Of a stretch of DNA of 36,069 bases, positions 9,379 to 18,859 are shown piece after piece; position 1 is the first letter of the stretch; the number at the start of each line of letters is the position of its first letter. The position numbers and the translations under genes were made by a program. Origin of the DNA: Syntrophomonadaceae bacterium (lineage in GTDB: Bacteria; Bacillota; Dethiobacteria; DTU022); contig PWGX01000034.1 in NCBI GenBank assembly GCA_003554615.1, positions 1-36,069 on the forward strand, written 5' to 3'. Under the pieces are notes generated by a model. The model was not told the DNA's origin and made no database searches. It saw only the letters and a program-made list of their open reading frames with translations.

Positions 9379-11067
9379 ATGCGCAGTTATAAAGTTACCA
9401 GGGGCCTTGACCGGGCCCCGCACAGATCTCTGCTCGGTGCGGCCGGTTTTCATCCCCGTGAACTCGAACAACCACTGGTTGGCGTCGTTAATTCTGCCAA
9501 CGAGATAGTACCCGGGCATATACACTTAAATGATATAGCCGATGCCGTTAAAGCCGGGATTCGGATCGGCGGAGGAACGCCCATTGAGTTTTCCACCATT
9601 GCTATTTGTGACGGGATTGCCATGAATCACGCCGGCATGCACTATTCGCTGGCTTCCCGAGAAGTAGTGGCCGACAGCATTGAACTAATGGTGGAAGCAC
9701 ACTGTTTTGATGCGCTGGTGTTTATCACCAACTGCGACAAAATAACTCCCGGGATGATGATGGCAGCAGCAAGGCTTGATCTCCCGGCAATTATTATCAG
9801 TGGAGGGCCGATGCTGGCCGGAGAGCACCAGGGAGCTAAGATTGATCTAAGCAAGCTGTTTGAGGGTGTAGGAGCGGTCAGATCAGGAAGGATTTCTGAG
9901 CAGGAGCTTGAAGAGATGGCTTCCAAGGCCTGCCCGGGATGCGGATCATGTGCCGGTATGTTTACCGCCAATTCCATGAACTGCATGTCGGAAGCCCTGG
10001 GGATCGCTCTGCCTGGAAACGGGACCATACCGGCCATTAGTGCCGGACGGATCAGGCTGGCCAAGGAAACAGGAATGCAGGTGATGAACCTGCTTGACAG
10101 CGGGACCACCATAAAGCAGATTTTAACCCGGGAAGCATTTGAAAATGCCCTTGCCGTCGATATGGCCCTGGGCTGTTCAACCAATACCCTTTTACACCTG
10201 ACAGCCCTGGCCCATGAATGTGGGTTCAGGCTGGACCTGGACCAGGTTAACGTGGTCAGCGAGAGGACCCCCCAGCTGTGCCTGCTCAGCCCGGCAGGCC
10301 CGAACCATATTGAGGACCTGGATCGCTCCGGCGGAGTGCCTGCCGTAATGAAAGAATTAGAGAGTGCAGGCCTGCTTCATACAGATCTCGGCACAGTAAC
10401 CGGGAAAAAGGTGGGCGAAAACATTTCCGCATCAAAACCTGCCGATCAAACTGTGATTCACAGCATTAAAGATCCATATCGGCCCCAGGGCGGGCTGGCC
10501 GTCCTGTTCGGCTCACTGGCACCGGGAGGAGCGGTGGTAAAACAAGGTGCAGTTTCCGAAGCCATGCAGCGTTTTGAAGGTACAGCCAGGGTATTTGACA
10601 GTGAAGAACAAGCCGTTGAAGCAATCAACAACGAAGAAATTAAAGCAGGCAGCGTGGTTATAATCCGCTATGAAGGCCCACGCGGAGGCCCAGGGATGCG
10701 AGAAATGCTGGCTCCCACTTCAGTGCTGGCCGGGATGGAGCTGGATGACAAAGTGGCCCTGATTACCGATGGGCGGTTTTCGGGAGCAACCAGGGGAGCT
10801 TCCATCGGCCACGTTTCACCGGAAGCTGCAGCCGGGGGGCCGATCGCTTTTATTCGCGACGGTGATCTGATTTCTATCGATCTTCCCGCACGCAGGCTGG
10901 ATTTGAATTTATCCGATGCTGAGTTGGACAGGCGCCGTGATCAATGGCGCAAGCCGGAGCCGAAAATTAACCACGGCTACCTGAAGCGATATGCCGCCCA
11001 GGTATCTTCCGCCGGCCTGGGTGCTGTTTTAGGCGCAGTTTCAAACAAAGAGGCAGGTGATTGCTAA
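9379..11067 (+). CDS. ilvD: Dihydroxy-acid dehydratase
   Basis: Converts 2,3-dihydroxy-isovalerate (or 3-methylvalerate) to the 2-oxo acid, a common step of valine, isoleucine and leucine synthesis. It is an iron-sulfur dehydratase with conserved cysteines in [10 protein letters not shown] and [20 protein letters not shown]. The C-terminal R-G-G-P-G-M-R-E-M segment and G-R-F-S-G-A-T-R-G are also typical. ATG 9379 is chosen (562 residues, usual length) because AGGAGG at 9367-9372 precedes it by 6 bases; an in-frame TTG at 9349 lacks a ribosome binding site. A 132-base gap after ilvE holds a GC hairpin (9249-9270) without a T tract, so read-through from the T-box promoter is likely. The stop overlaps the ilvB start. 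Confidence 0.95.
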   Translation: MRSYKVTRGLDRAPHRSLLGAAGFHPRELEQPLVGVVNSANEIVPGHIHLNDIADAVKAGIRIGGGTPIEFSTIAICDGIAMNHAGMHYSLASREVVADSIELMVEAHCFDALVFITNCDKITPGMMMAAARLDLPAIIISGGPMLAGEHQGAKIDLSKLFEGVGAVRSGRISEQELEEMASKACPGCGSCAGMFTANSMNCMSEALGIALPGNGTIPAISAGRIRLAKETGMQVMNLLDSGTTIKQILTREAFENALAVDMALGCSTNTLLHLTALAHECGFRLDLDQVNVVSERTPQLCLLSPAGPNHIEDLDRSGGVPAVMKELESAGLLHTDLGTVTGKKVGENISASKPADQTVIHSIKDPYRPQGGLAVLFGSLAPGGAVVKQGAVSEAMQRFEGTARVFDSEEQAVEAINNEEIKAGSVVIIRYEGPRGGPGMREMLAPTSVLAGMELDDKVALITDGRFSGATRGASIGHVSPEAAAGGPIAFIRDGDLISIDLPARRLDLNLSDAELDRRRDQWRKPEPKINHGYLKRYAAQVSSAGLGAVLGAVSNKEAGDC

Positions 11068-12761
11068 TGAAGAAAAAAATGATCAAAGGGTCGGCAATGA
11101 TTATTTCAGCATTGCAAAAAGAAGGGGTTGAGATTGTCTTCGGTTATCCGGGCGGAGCAGTCCTGCCTCTTTATGATCAGCTGTATGATTCCACATTAAG
11201 GCACCTGCTGGTTCGGCATGAACAGGCTGCCGCCCATGCCGCCGACGGTTATGCCAGGGTTACCGGTAAACCGGGGGTAGTTTTTGCCACCTCAGGGCCG
11301 GGAGCCACTAACCTGGTGACCGGGATTGCCAATGCTTACATGGATTCGGTGCCCCTGGTCCTGATCACAGGCCAGGTGCCGAGCGGTTTTATCGGTACCG
11401 ACGCTTTCCAGGAAGCCGACATAACCGGAATCACCCTCCCGGTGACCAAGCATAACTACCTGGTTAAGGACGCCAGGCAGCTCCCCGGTATTTTATCAGA
11501 AGCTTTTTACCTGGCTTCAACCGGGCGCCGGGGGCCGGTCCTGATCGACGTCCCCAAGGACGTTTTCGACCAGGAAGCACATTTTGATTATAATGTAGAA
11601 TGTGAGATACCCGGTTATAACCCAACCTATAAAGGGCATGCCGGCCAGATCAGCCGGGCGGTTAAAGCGATCAGGGATGCTAAAAGACCGGTTATTTTTG
11701 GCGGAGGCGGCCTGATCCGGTCTGGAGCATCAGCAGCCCTGGAAGAACTTGCCGAGCGGGCTAAAATCCCGGTGATCCTGTCCCTGATGGGCTTAGGTGC
11801 CTACCCGGGCGACAGGAGTTTGTTCCTGGGGATGCCCGGCATGCACGGCAGCATTACTGCCAACTATGCCCTCAGCGAAGCTGATCTGATCATTGCCACG
11901 GGAGTGCGTTTTGACGATCGGGTCACCGGCAAGCTGGAATCTTTTGCCAGCAACGCCAGGATAATTCACATTGATATCGACCCTGCCGAAATAGGTAAAA
12001 ACGTCAAAATTGATGTTCCTATTGTCGGGGACGTAAAAATGGTTTTAGAATCCATCTTGAAGAAACTCCAGTTCGGAGACACGGCCGAATGGTTAAAACA
12101 GATTGAAAACTGGCAAAAACAGAACCCGATGCCGGGCGGGCTCAAAAGCTCCGGCAGCGCTATGAAGCCGCAGCATGTGATCAGGGAGATCAGCAGGTTA
12201 TGCGATGAAAATACCATAGTTGCCACCGATGTAGGCCAGCACCAGATGTGGACCGCCCAGCATTTTATGGTTCGCAAACCCTGCAGCTTTCTGACCTCCG
12301 GAGGACTTGGAACGATGGGCTACGGATTTCCGGCTTCAATCGGTGCCAAGCTGGCTGCTCCCGACCAAAAGGTGGTTTGTATTACCGGCGACGGCAGCTT
12401 CCAGATGAATATCCAGGAACTGGCTACGGCTGTCAACAATCATCTTGATCTAACGATTGCCATAATAAATAATGGTTACCTGGGTATGGTCAGGCAGTGG
12501 CAGGATATTTTTTATGATAAACGCTACGCCCACACCCTGATGGAAGGGAACCCCGATTTTGTAAAGTTAGCCGAGGCTTACGGGGCTAAAGGGATGCGGG
12601 CCTGTGACGCAAAGGAAGCTACGGCGGCTATTGAGCAGGCCATGCAGGAGAAAGGGCCGGTTGTGATCGATTTTACAGTCGAGCCTGAAGAAAATGTTTA
12701 CCCGATGGTTGCACCAAACCGTCCCATAAATGATATCATAATCGGGGGTGATCGCTCGTGA
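11067..12761 (+). CDS. ilvB: Acetolactate synthase, large (catalytic) subunit
   Basis: A thiamine diphosphate enzyme that condenses two pyruvates (or pyruvate and 2-oxobutyrate) in the first common step of branched-chain amino acid synthesis. The ThDP-activating glutamate is in R-H-E-Q-A-A-A-H-A-A-D-G-Y-A. The ThDP/Mg motif G-D-G-S-F-Q-M-N ... N-N-G-Y-L-G-M-V-R-Q-W-Q lies in the C-terminal third. ATG 11067 overlaps the ilvD stop by one base (TAATG), giving 564 residues, the usual length. The ilvH regulatory subunit follows with a 4-base overlap, which argues for translational coupling and for the biosynthetic AHAS type rather than catabolic AlsS. Confidence 0.95.
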   Translation: MKKKMIKGSAMIISALQKEGVEIVFGYPGGAVLPLYDQLYDSTLRHLLVRHEQAAAHAADGYARVTGKPGVVFATSGPGATNLVTGIANAYMDSVPLVLITGQVPSGFIGTDAFQEADITGITLPVTKHNYLVKDARQLPGILSEAFYLASTGRRGPVLIDVPKDVFDQEAHFDYNVECEIPGYNPTYKGHAGQISRAVKAIRDAKRPVIFGGGGLIRSGASAALEELAERAKIPVILSLMGLGAYPGDRSLFLGMPGMHGSITANYALSEADLIIATGVRFDDRVTGKLESFASNARIIHIDIDPAEIGKNVKIDVPIVGDVKMVLESILKKLQFGDTAEWLKQIENWQKQNPMPGGLKSSGSAMKPQHVIREISRLCDENTIVATDVGQHQMWTAQHFMVRKPCSFLTSGGLGTMGYGFPASIGAKLAAPDQKVVCITGDGSFQMNIQELATAVNNHLDLTIAIINNGYLGMVRQWQDIFYDKRYAHTLMEGNPDFVKLAEAYGAKGMRACDAKEATAAIEQAMQEKGPVVIDFTVEPEENVYPMVAPNRPINDIIIGGDRS

Positions 12762-13252
12762 AGCATGTCCTGGCGGTCCTTGTTGAAGATAAACCCGGTG
12801 TCCTGACCAGGGTGGCCGGATTGTTCAGCAGGCGCGGTTTTAACATCGACAACATAGCAGTGGGTGAAACGGTAACCCCCGGGATTTCCCGGATGACTAT
12901 AACTGTTGAAGGTACGGAAACGCTAGTAGAACAGGTAATAAAACAGCTTCACAAGCTGGTAAATGTGATCAAGGTTAGCAACCTCTCCGAAGAACCGTCG
13001 GTAATGCGTGAGCTGATGCTGCTCAAGGTAAATGCTGAAGTTGGCAGCCGCAGTGATATTCAGCAGATCGTGGAAACATTTCGGGGTAAAGTGGTTGATG
13101 TGTCTCCGGATTCGATGATTATTGAGGTTACCGGCAATGAGGAGAAAATGGAAGCCATCAAACTGCTCCTCCAGCATTTTGGGATTAAAGAAATAGTCAG
13201 GACCGGCAAGATATCATTGCTGCGGGGTTCCAGGATAACCAGGGAAGGTTAA
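12758..13252 (+). CDS. ilvH: Acetolactate synthase, small (regulatory) subunit
   Basis: The regulatory subunit gives stability and valine feedback inhibition to IlvB. Residues 1-80 form an ACT domain beginning H-V-L-A-V-L-V-E-D-K-P-G-V-L-T-R-V-A-G-L-F with the usual R-R-G-F-N-I-D-N motif; the C-terminal half is the second domain found in family members. Length of 164 matches IlvH/IlvN of about 160. The GTG start overlaps the ilvB stop (GTGA). Confidence 0.94.
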   Translation: MKHVLAVLVEDKPGVLTRVAGLFSRRGFNIDNIAVGETVTPGISRMTITVEGTETLVEQVIKQLHKLVNVIKVSNLSEEPSVMRELMLLKVNAEVGSRSDIQQIVETFRGKVVDVSPDSMIIEVTGNEEKMEAIKLLLQHFGIKEIVRTGKISLLRGSRITREG

Positions 13253-13282
13253 TTAAGACAGAAAGAAGGCTGACAACAAACA

Positions 13283-14584
13283 ATGAGTACAGGAAACGGA
13301 TCTGAAATCGGTTCAACAGAATTCGGTTCAACGATGGTAGAAAAAATACTGGCTGCTAAAGCCGGTAAAGAAAAAGTTGTGCCCGGTAACCTGGTCAACA
13401 CAAAAATTGATTTGGCCCTGGGCAATGATATTACAGCCCCCGTGGCAATTAAAGAGTTTGGGCGATTTGAAGTGGATGAAGTATTTGACCCGGAAAAAAT
13501 CGTCCTGGTTCCGGATCACTTCACCCCCAACAAAGATATTGCTTCCGCCGAACAGGCCCTGCTGATAAGGAATTTTGCCGAAAAATATAAAATCAAACAT
13601 TATTATGAGATAGGCAGGATGGGCATCGAGCATGCCCTCCTCCCTGAACAGGGCTTGATCCGCCCGGGCGAGGTAATCATCGGGGCGGATTCTCACACCT
13701 GCACCTACGGTGCCCTGGGCGCTTTTGCCACCGGGGTGGGCAGTACCGACCTGGCCGCGGCAATGGTTATAGGTGAAGCCTGGTTTAAAGTCCCCGCTAC
13801 AATGCGTTTTGAATATAGGGGTTCACTGCCCGAGTGGGTTGGCGGAAAAGATCTCATTTTATTTACTATTGGACAGATCGGGGTTAGCGGGGCCCGTTAC
13901 CGGGCCATGGAATTTGCCGGGACGGCCATTTCTCAACTTTCCATGGACGGGCGTTTAACCATGGCCAACATGGCAATTGAAGCGGGGGGTAAATGCGGCT
14001 ACATTCAACCGGACCAGGTTACCTTCGATTACCTGAAAGACCGGATGACCGTGCCTTACGAAGCGGTCTACAGCGATCAGGATGCTTTATACGAGCAGGT
14101 TTTTGAGTACGATATCTCAAGGTTAGAGCCGCAAATTGCTTTTCCTCCCTCACCTGATAATGTTTATCCTGTTTCTGAGGCAAAAGGAATAGATCTGCAG
14201 CAGGTAGTGATCGGTTCCTGCACTAATGGGAGAATCGAAGATTTACGAATTGCCGCTGCTGTAATTAAAAAGAAAAAAGTCCACCCCGGGGTCAGGATGC
14301 TGGTTATACCGGCCACGCAGCAAATTTACCGCCAGGCCCTGGAAGAAGGCCTGCTGTCTATTTTTGTTGATGCAGAGGCGGCGGTCAGCACTCCCACCTG
14401 CGGCCCCTGCCTCGGGGGACATATGGGTATTTTGGCCCGCGGTGAGAAAGCCCTGGCCACTACAAACCGCAACTTTGTCGGCAGGATGGGCCATCCGGAA
14501 AGCGAAGTTTACCTGTCCGGCCCCGCAGTGGCTGCAGCGTCTGCCGTAGCCGGAAAAATTGTCCATCCGGAGGAGGTTATCTAA
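13283..14584 (+). CDS. leuC: 3-isopropylmalate dehydratase, large subunit
   Basis: With LeuD it isomerises 2-isopropylmalate to 3-isopropylmalate in leucine synthesis. It is an aconitase-fold [4Fe-4S] protein; cluster cysteines are seen in G-S-C-T-N-G-R and in T-C-G-P-C-L-G-G. The D-S-H-T-C-T-Y-G segment is also conserved. At 433 residues it belongs to the shorter LeuC/homoaconitase-like clade rather than the 465-residue enterobacterial type, so homoaconitase is a formal alternative; the operon argues for leucine synthesis. The first 17 residues are Gly/Ser/Thr-rich and not part of the conserved fold; ATG 13334 is an alternative start without a clear ribosome binding site. AGAAGG at 13264-13269 is a distant match for ATG 13283. 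Confidence 0.92.
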   Translation: MSTGNGSEIGSTEFGSTMVEKILAAKAGKEKVVPGNLVNTKIDLALGNDITAPVAIKEFGRFEVDEVFDPEKIVLVPDHFTPNKDIASAEQALLIRNFAEKYKIKHYYEIGRMGIEHALLPEQGLIRPGEVIIGADSHTCTYGALGAFATGVGSTDLAAAMVIGEAWFKVPATMRFEYRGSLPEWVGGKDLILFTIGQIGVSGARYRAMEFAGTAISQLSMDGRLTMANMAIEAGGKCGYIQPDQVTFDYLKDRMTVPYEAVYSDQDALYEQVFEYDISRLEPQIAFPPSPDNVYPVSEAKGIDLQQVVIGSCTNGRIEDLRIAAAVIKKKKVHPGVRMLVIPATQQIYRQALEEGLLSIFVDAEAAVSTPTCGPCLGGHMGILARGEKALATTNRNFVGRMGHPESEVYLSGPAVAAASAVAGKIVHPEEVI

Positions 14585-15087
14585 TGATATTTGAAGGAAA
14601 AGCATGGGTTTTTGGCGACAATATAGATACCGATGCGATCATTGCCGCCCGTTACCTGAGTACATCTGAGCCCGCAGAACTGGCGAAACACTTGATGGAA
14701 GATATCAAACCTGATTTCCCAGGCCTGGTCAGCCCCGGCGACATCCTGGTGGGCGGCGAAAATTTTGGCTGCGGCAGCTCCCGCGAACATGCTCCCCTGG
14801 CCATAAAAGGAGCCGGGGTTTCATGCGTGATAGCCAGAATCTTTGCCCGCATATTTTACCGCAATGCTATTAACATTGGGCTGCCGATCATGGAATGCCA
14901 TGAAGATTTGGCCGGTATTGAATCGGGATCAGACCGGCTCCGGGTGGATCTCGAGCAGGGAACCATAACCCAACTCCAAACCGGGCATGTTTATAAAGCG
15001 GAACCATTTCCCCCTTTTATGCAGGAGATTATAAACCGGGGAGGCCTGGTTGAATACGTGAAAGCCAGGGTTAATCCCGCAGGATAG
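14584..15087 (+). CDS. leuD: 3-isopropylmalate dehydratase, small subunit
   Basis: The swivel-domain partner of LeuC. The conserved [10 protein letters not shown] segment lies near residue 60, and the [13 protein letters not shown] start is typical of the short archaeal/clostridial LeuD type (167 residues). GAGGAGG at 14571-14577 precedes ATG, which overlaps the leuC stop (TAATG). It is the last recognised gene of the T-box operon. Confidence 0.94.
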   Translation: MIFEGKAWVFGDNIDTDAIIAARYLSTSEPAELAKHLMEDIKPDFPGLVSPGDILVGGENFGCGSSREHAPLAIKGAGVSCVIARIFARIFYRNAINIGLPIMECHEDLAGIESGSDRLRVDLEQGTITQLQTGHVYKAEPFPPFMQEIINRGGLVEYVKARVNPAG

Positions 15088-15096
15088 CCTCATTGA

Positions 15097-15117
15097 AGCC
15101 TCATTGAAGGCTCTTTT
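15097..15117 (+). terminator. Weak terminator after leuD
   Basis: AGCCT (15097-15101) and AGGCT (15108-15112) form a short hairpin followed by CTTTTCT. It is the only candidate end for the ilv-leu transcript, and the short stem makes termination likely to be partial. The GCCTCATTGAA unit is repeated twice here, giving an alternative 5' arm. Confidence 0.4.
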
Positions 15118-15133
15118 CTATTTGCATTTTTTT

Positions 15134-15142
15134 TGCGATAAT
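15134..15142 (+). promoter_or_regulatory. Possible extended -10 promoter for the EF-G-like gene
   Basis: TGCGATAAT matches the extended -10 form (TG-N-TATAAT with one mismatch). No good -35 box is found 17 bases upstream. The distance to the ATG at 15226 leaves a leader of about 80 bases ending in GAGGAGG. Confidence 0.4.
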
Positions 15143-15225
15143 GGTAGGGTGTATACATCGAAAAGTGGTTAATAATATATCTACCGCTTATTAACGCGAG
15201 CGGGTGATATTGAGGAGGTCTATAC

Positions 15226-17313
15226 ATGAAGAAGTACAACAGCGAAAATATTCGCAATGTGGCATTAATATCCCACGGCAGTGCCGGCAAAACATCTCTT
15301 ACCGAAGCGCTGCTTTTTACGTCAGGGACCATTAACCGCCAGGGAAAGATTGAGTCGGGCAATACCACCACTGATTATGACCCCGATGAAATTAAAAAGC
15401 AGGTAACCATAAATGTGGGCCTGGCTCCCCTGGAATGGGACGGTATCAAGATCAACCTGCTTGATACTCCGGGTTATTTTGATTTTATTGGTGATGTCCT
15501 TGGCGCTCTGCGAGCGGCCGACAGCGTTGTGGCTGTTGTTTGCGCGGTGTCGGGTGTCGAAGTTGGCACTGAAAAGGTATGGGGTTATGCCGATGACTAT
15601 AACCTGCCCCGCCTGGTGGCAATCAACAAGCTGGATCGTGAAAATGCCGATTTTGAGGAGACCCTGGAACAAATCAGGACTAATTTCGGTCATAATGTCG
15701 CTCCCCTTCAAATGCCGATCGGCCAGGAAGCAGATTTTAAAGGAGTCGTTGACCTGGTCAGGCAGAAGGCGATTATGTTTTCTGATGACGGGATGAAAAC
15801 AACCGAGGAAGATGTGCCGGCAGATCTTAAGGACCAGGCCCAGGAAATGAGGGAAAAGCTGGTTGAAGCGATTGCCGAAGCCGATGACAGCCTCCTGGAA
15901 AAATACCTGGAAGGTGAAGAACTGACCGATGATGAAATTAATGAGGGCCTGCGTCAGGGAGTTTTAACCGGAAAAACGATTCCCGTTCTTTGCTGTGCCG
16001 CTACGAAGAATTTCGGAACTCAGCCGCTGCTTGATTTTATCAAGCGTTATCTCCCCACTCCCCTGGACCAGGAAGAGGCTAAAGGGTATATTCCCGGAAG
16101 CAAAGATGAAGTGACCCGGAACCTGAGCAATGATGAATCGATGTCTGCCTTTGTGTTCAAAACCCTGGCCGACCCCTATGTAGGGCGAATTAACTATTTT
16201 AGGGTTTTTTCCGGCAACATCCAACCGGACAGCCAGATTTACAATGCAACTCAGGACATAACCGAACGGTTTGGCCAGGTTTTCTCCATGCGGGGCAAAA
16301 ACCAGATCTCCATGGAAGAAGTGGTGGCCGGAGATATTGCCTGCGTGGCCAAACTGCAGAGCACAATTACCGGCGATACCCTTTGTGACAAAAGCAATCC
16401 GATTGTCTTTCCTGCCCTTGATTTCCCGGAACCAGTAATCTCGTTTGCCGTTGAGCCGAAGACCAAGGGCGATGAAGACAAGGTCGGCAGCGGGCTGTCC
16501 CGTTTTCTGGAAGAAGACCCGACCTTCAGGGTGGAAAGAAAAGTTGAAACTAAACAAACAGTTATATCCGGGATGGGCGAACTCCACCTGGATATTATCG
16601 TGAACCGCCTTTCCCAAAAATTTGGAGTGGCCGTGGAACTGTCTACTCCTAAAGTCCCGTACAAAGAGACAGTCAAGGGGCAGGCCAAGGTGGAAGGTAA
16701 ACATAAGAAGCAGTCCGGTGGCCGCGGGCAGTTTGGACATGTCTATCTAGAGCTGGAACCTGCTGAGCCGGGAGATGGCCTGGTCTTTGAAAATAAGATT
16801 TTCGGCGGAGCGGTTCCAAAACAGTATGTTCCGGCTGTTGAAAAAGGGATTATTGAAGCCATGGAAGAAGGTGTGGTTGCCGGTTACCCGGTTGTGGACG
16901 TTATGGTCAGGCTGGTTGACGGATCTTATCACACTGTAGACTCTTCAGAAATGGCCTTTAAGGTTGCCGGGGCCCAGGCTTTTCGCAAAGGGATGGACCA
17001 GGCCGGAGCCGTACTGCTGGAACCGATTATGAACGTGGAAGTTCTTGTCCCGGAAACTTTCATGGGCGATATAATGGGCGATCTAAATAGCAAACGGGGA
17101 CGGATCCAGGGCATGGAGCCGGAAGGCAACATGCAAAAAATCCGGGCCCAGGTCCCGATGGCTGAAATGTTCAAATATTCAATAGACCTCCGTTCAATGA
17201 CCCAGGGTCGAGGGTTTTTCAGCATTGAGTTTTCACATTATGAAGAAGTACCTAATAACGTGGCGGAACAAATTATTGCCGATGGCCAGGCAGATAAAGA
17301 AGAAGAAGCTTAA
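15226..17313 (+). CDS. Elongation factor G-like GTPase (FusA2/EF-G-2 type)
   Basis: A translational GTPase with the five-domain EF-G layout and normal length (695). The P-loop is S-H-G-S-A-G-K-T (residues 16-23), G4 is N-K-L-D and G5 is C-C-A-A. Differences from housekeeping EF-G are clear: the switch I R-G-I-T-I motif reads K-Q-V-T-I (58-62), and the catalytic histidine of D-T-P-G-H is tyrosine (Tyr84 in D-T-P-G-Y-F-D-F). These are features of the EF-G-2 subfamily, whose role is less clear than that of EF-G. It stands alone rather than in a str operon, which supports a paralogue. GAGGAGG just upstream supports the ATG. Confidence 0.85.
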   Translation: MKKYNSENIRNVALISHGSAGKTSLTEALLFTSGTINRQGKIESGNTTTDYDPDEIKKQVTINVGLAPLEWDGIKINLLDTPGYFDFIGDVLGALRAADSVVAVVCAVSGVEVGTEKVWGYADDYNLPRLVAINKLDRENADFEETLEQIRTNFGHNVAPLQMPIGQEADFKGVVDLVRQKAIMFSDDGMKTTEEDVPADLKDQAQEMREKLVEAIAEADDSLLEKYLEGEELTDDEINEGLRQGVLTGKTIPVLCCAATKNFGTQPLLDFIKRYLPTPLDQEEAKGYIPGSKDEVTRNLSNDESMSAFVFKTLADPYVGRINYFRVFSGNIQPDSQIYNATQDITERFGQVFSMRGKNQISMEEVVAGDIACVAKLQSTITGDTLCDKSNPIVFPALDFPEPVISFAVEPKTKGDEDKVGSGLSRFLEEDPTFRVERKVETKQTVISGMGELHLDIIVNRLSQKFGVAVELSTPKVPYKETVKGQAKVEGKHKKQSGGRGQFGHVYLELEPAEPGDGLVFENKIFGGAVPKQYVPAVEKGIIEAMEEGVVAGYPVVDVMVRLVDGSYHTVDSSEMAFKVAGAQAFRKGMDQAGAVLLEPIMNVEVLVPETFMGDIMGDLNSKRGRIQGMEPEGNMQKIRAQVPMAEMFKYSIDLRSMTQGRGFFSIEFSHYEEVPNNVAEQIIADGQADKEEEA

Positions 17314-17356
17314 CCTGCCACCGGCCCAGACAATTAAGATATATAATAAAGCAAAA

Positions 17357-17385
17357 AAGGCGGCCTCAAGGGCCGCCTTCTCAGT
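17357..17385. terminator. Bidirectional hairpin terminator between convergent genes
   Basis: AAGGCGGCC (17357-17365) and GGCCGCCTT (17371-17379) form a perfect 9-bp stem. On the minus strand the stem is followed by TTTTTTGC, a good terminator for the ATP-grasp gene; on the plus strand it is followed only by CTCAGTTTG, so termination of the EF-G-like gene is probably weaker. Confidence 0.75.
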
Positions 17386-17467
17386 TTGTGCCCGGCACGG
17401 GTGTTAACCTGGCGCTGAAACTTCTATTAGGGGCGTCCACTTGGCCGCCGCCCCGATCCTGACTCTA

Positions 17468-18673
17468 CTAAGTTCTGCTCTTAATTATACGCCGTAGTTT
17501 GTCAAAAACCTTGTTCAAAAGCAGTTTGGCAAATGAAAAAAGGGGCTTAATATCATCTGCAGCCCAGATGGCATGGGCTTTATGGTGAACAAGCCAGGGG
17601 CGAATAACCTGGGCCAGGGTGAGCTGTTTTGATTTCAGGTAAGCAGAAACACTGATCGCATCTTCATAGGCATGCCAGAATGCCCACGGCCGGTTTTCCC
17701 GGAGATGGTATTCCGGCAGTGGATCACCCACCAAATCCCGGTACATAACGTATGTAAACTCGAGGCCGCATTTGTCTAACAGCACATTCAAAGTGCTCAA
17801 GCGGGCATTTATTTCGATCAGGTAAAACTTGCCGGTTTGGGGGTGTTTTTTAAATTCGATTTCCCCGTATCCGCGATATTCGAGGCGCTCAATATAATCT
17901 GTTCCCAGCTCCACCAGCTCCTGCTCGTGCCGGTGGTGGGTTAAAGTTGACGAGCCAAAATTAATGGGAAACTGGCGCAGTTTTTGAGCTGTCATAGTAT
18001 GGGTGATCCGGCCCTGGCGGTTTGCATAAAAATCAAAGACATACATTTGATCATCAAATCCGGGCACTACTTCCTGGACCATTACCTCAAGGCCGCTGGA
18101 ACGGGCAGTTTCGAGGGTTTTTAATAACTGGGCTCTGTTGTCGGTAAACAGGCATTTTTGGCGGAAAATCTTGACGAATTCATGGGAAAGGGCCGGCTTA
18201 ACGATACAGGGGTAAGGCATGGTTTCGGCAACATAGTTTAAATCAACCCCCTCATCGACTATGGTGGTACGGGGAGTGTGGAAGTTGTATTTTTCAGCCA
18301 GGGTGCTTAGTCCGTTTTTGTCGATAATTTGTTCCAGTAATCCTGTAGGGTTATCCGGAAAAAGATAACAGCGCTCCAGTTCTTTTGCATAACGTGAGAT
18401 TAACAGGGCATAGCTGTCGGCGCTGGCCATTAAAACAGGTTTATGATCAAATTTACGGCCCAGATCACATAAAAAGTCAGCCAGGCCCTCTTGATCAAGG
18501 TTGATGTTTGGTCCCAGTATTTTTTGGGTCACGTAGCGTGAGGATAGGGCGTATGCGGATGGAAAGTAATAGTCAAGGGCATAAACGGGAACACCCCTGC
18601 GACCCAGGGTGCGGATAGCACCCAGCGCCGTATAAAAATTAGCTCCCAACATAACAACTGCCGGCGTATGCAT
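17468..18673 (-). CDS. ATP-grasp carboxylate-amine ligase family protein
   Basis: A 401-residue ATP-grasp enzyme expected to activate a carboxylate with ATP and join it to an amine or thiol; the substrate is unknown. After an N-terminal preATP-grasp domain (L-G-A-N-F-Y-T-A-L-G near residue 9), the nucleotide-binding lysine is seen in P-C-I-V-K-P-A. Mg-binding residues lie in Y-G-E-I-E-F and Y-L-I-E-I-N-A-R-L. The C-terminal 70 residues are basic and less typical. It is divergent from ddl, sharing an intergenic region of about 190 bases, so a role in cell-wall precursor or peptide ligation (for example D-aspartate ligase-like) is a reasonable inference, not shown. A TATAAT -10 box on the minus strand is at 18724-18729. 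Confidence 0.75.
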   Translation of the reverse strand: MHTPAVVMLGANFYTALGAIRTLGRRGVPVYALDYYFPSAYALSSRYVTQKILGPNINLDQEGLADFLCDLGRKFDHKPVLMASADSYALLISRYAKELERCYLFPDNPTGLLEQIIDKNGLSTLAEKYNFHTPRTTIVDEGVDLNYVAETMPYPCIVKPALSHEFVKIFRQKCLFTDNRAQLLKTLETARSSGLEVMVQEVVPGFDDQMYVFDFYANRQGRITHTMTAQKLRQFPINFGSSTLTHHRHEQELVELGTDYIERLEYRGYGEIEFKKHPQTGKFYLIEINARLSTLNVLLDKCGLEFTYVMYRDLVGDPLPEYHLRENRPWAFWHAYEDAISVSAYLKSKQLTLAQVIRPWLVHHKAHAIWAADDIKPLFSFAKLLLNKVFDKLRRIIKSRT

Positions 18674-18797
18674 GCTGTGTTCGTGCCCTCGCTTCCAATA
18701 AGAGAACTCTCTTCCAATTCATGATTATAACGTACCTGGTCATGATTTAGTGCTTTTTCTTAAAATATTGCTCTCTACTATGACTTCCAGGGTGTGA

Positions 18798-18803
18798 TAT
18801 AAT
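18798..18803 (+). promoter_or_regulatory. Probable -10 element for ddl
   Basis: TATAAT at 18798-18803, preceded by a TG-containing stretch, lies about 57 bases before the ddl ATG. The -35 region is poor. A mirrored TATAAT on the minus strand at 18724-18729 would serve the divergent ATP-grasp gene. Confidence 0.5.
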
Positions 18804-18859
18804 CATAATGTATAAATTATCAGGCAAAGTATGCCCGCAATGGGGAGTTGTTAGCCATT

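Noticed and set aside
15964-16740. 258-codon antisense open frame within the EF-G-like gene
   Set aside because: Explained by codon bias of the plus-strand gene; the protein has no familiar motif.
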